The notes under the pieces are model-generated. The model did no database searches. It was not told the origin of the DNA and worked only from the letters and a program-made list of their open reading frames with translations. A program made the position numbers and the translations under genes. Of a stretch of DNA of 47,946 nucleotides, positions 46,956 to 47,946 are shown piece after piece (the stretch's first letter is position 1; each line of letters begins with the position of its first letter). The stretch is taken from positions 1-47,946 of the forward strand of contig NZ_JABBOU010000053.1 in assembly GCF_018853465.1 (NCBI RefSeq), given 5' to 3'. Origin of the DNA: Acidithiobacillus montserratensis (GTDB lineage: Bacteria > Pseudomonadota > Gammaproteobacteria > Acidithiobacillales > Acidithiobacillaceae).

Positions 46956-47642
46956 TTACTCCGGCTTGCCCCAGTTATTCTGGGGCAGGTTGGCATATTT
47001 GCCGGTATAGGTTTGTTTCACCATCTGGAAGGAGACGGGCACCGGATTCTGTCCCTGGTATTTGACGATCCAGAAATAATCGAAGGTATGCTTGGGCCAG
47101 GTTTGAGGGACTCCGGTCAGCTTGTTCAAATGCAGGAGTTCGCGGAAAGTCACCTGCTGACCCGGGTATTTTTCTTCCAGCTTCTGACTGGCGATGCGCT
47201 TGTGTTCCCACATAACAATGACTACCTTGCCGTCATATTGTGGATCGTGAAGCAGGGCCTGGGCGGCTTCCTGGGTCCGCTGGGTTTCCTGGGCCTTTTT
47301 TTCCTTTTCGGTCTGGAAATACTCCGGCACCGCTGTGAAGGCCGTTTCCGGCAAGCCCCAGCTCAGAGCCGTGGGCGTCATGGTCTCGATGGTGTGCAGG
47401 GTAATGGTCATCAAGGCGGCGGGCTTCACGCCCTTGGGCAGAATGCTGCGGCTGGCGTCCTTACCCAGATAGACCTGGGCCAGGGCCTGCGCCCGTTCTT
47501 CGCCAATCTTGGAAAGTCGATACGGGTTCACTTTTTCGCCGTGTCGCACGAGGATGATCTCGGCAGGTACAGCCTGGGCCAGGAGAGGCGTAGCGCAGCC
47601 TCCCAGAGCCAGAAACAGGGCGAGTTTGCAGCGAAGGGACAT
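46956..47642 (-). CDS. Secreted histidine-phosphatase-like protein
   Basis: The 228-residue protein has a signal peptide (cleavage near residue 23-26) and the phosphoglycerate mutase-like core: LVRHGEK with His34, an internal Glu-rich helix, and VIVMWEHKRI supplying the second His. A normal histidine phosphatase has a second Arg and a clear acid; these are only partly evident, so activity is uncertain. The C-terminal part (KHTFDYFWIVKY) is family-like. AGGAG precedes the ATG. It is 18 bases downstream of the ABC permease gene. Confidence 0.72.
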   Translation of the reverse strand: MSLRCKLALFLALGGCATPLLAQAVPAEIILVRHGEKVNPYRLSKIGEERAQALAQVYLGKDASRSILPKGVKPAALMTITLHTIETMTPTALSWGLPETAFTAVPEYFQTEKEKKAQETQRTQEAAQALLHDPQYDGKVVIVMWEHKRIASQKLEEKYPGQQVTFRELLHLNKLTGVPQTWPKHTFDYFWIVKYQGQNPVPVSFQMVKQTYTGKYANLPQNNWGKPE

Positions 47643-47660
47643 GTAGATTCTCCTTTTTGC

Positions 47661-47946
47661 TTATTGGCGGATGAGGGCCCTGCGGGCTAAACCCAGAATC
47701 AGGGCTGAACTGAAAATACCGATCACCGAAAGGGCCATGCCATTACCAATGACCCCCTGGCGGAAGTTGCCGTAGATATAGGTGGATATCACCTGCATGC
47801 CCGCCGGTTGCAACATCAGCGAGGCCACCAGCTCACGCATGGACAGGGCAAAAACTACCGTCGCCCCGCCTACCAGCATGGGCCAGACCAACGGCACCTG
47901 GATCCCCAGGGCAGTGCGCAGAGGCGAAGCGCCGTGCACCCTGCCC
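47661..47946 (-). CDS. ABC transporter permease, C-terminal part (window edge)
   Basis: The open frame runs off the right edge. The visible 94 or so residues include the EAA-type loop (GASPLRTALGIQVPLVWP), two or three transmembrane helices and the tail. The pattern fits binding-protein-dependent permeases of the ThiP/FbpB (iron or thiamin) class. No start is visible; the GTG at 47939 is internal. Confidence 0.75.
   Translation of the reverse strand, partial: GRVHGASPLRTALGIQVPLVWPMLVGGATVVFALSMRELVASLMLQPAGMQVISTYIYGNFRQGVIGNGMALSVIGIFSSALILGLARRALIRQ

Overview
This is a ~48 kb chromosomal stretch of an autotrophic gammaproteobacterium-like acidophile. My best guess is the genus Acidithiobacillus. 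The basis is one long minus-strand block that joins Calvin-cycle sugar-phosphate genes (suhB-like, class II FBPase, transketolase, GAPDH, PGK, pyruvate kinase, class II aldolase, RPE, phosphoglycolate phosphatase) to trpE-G-D-C, a layout I recall from the cbb3 region of A. ferrooxidans. The genus is an inference from memory and was not tested by any search.

Layout. 1-2.0 kb: the 3' part of a type I restriction subunit gene (hsdR) whose 5' half is missing, coupled to a short YgjP-type zinc metallopeptidase; this remnant abuts the 3' end of a tRNA with CAU anticodon. 2.2-5.0 kb: a tightly overlapped minus-strand operon of a thioredoxin-like 2Fe-2S ferredoxin, an alpha/beta hydrolase and a NodI/NodJ-like ABC exporter. 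5.0-6.6 kb: coq7 (ubiquinone synthesis), then an OsmC protein and an Rrf2 regulator. 6.7-20.8 kb: the Calvin/trp block. 20.9-28.7 kb: housekeeping and stress genes (rsmE, corA, an MFS transporter with ppk2, ispH, rmuC, mscL with a zinc-ribbon tail). A Pho-box-like promoter stands in front of ppk2 and the MFS gene.

28.8-38.0 kb: a lipoprotein, then a complete RND efflux operon (outer membrane channel, adaptor, pump) divergent from a Spy/CpxP-like periplasmic protein and an OmpR/EnvZ-type two-component pair, which together look like an envelope-stress efflux module. A long inverted repeat separates the response regulator from its kinase. 38.0-42.3 kb: argH, a tiny LptM-like lipoprotein, lysA (all overlapping by 4 bases), a YbhB/PEBP-family protein and tRNA-Lys. 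42.3-46.2 kb: accessory-looking genes, namely a PAPS-type sulfotransferase, an orphan small ORF, a LysR regulator, a 147-residue protein holding only sigma-70 regions 1.2-2, AlkB, and a small membrane protein. 46.2-47.9 kb: a DUF4124 protein, a secreted histidine-phosphatase-like protein, and the C-terminal end of an ABC permease that runs off the window.

The observations most worth following are the sigma-region-2-only protein next to alkB, the Pho-box/ppk2/MFS operon, and the 99-base inverted repeat inside the two-component operon. No stretch over 300 bases lacks a gene. I saw no CRISPR array, rRNA gene or complete insertion sequence.
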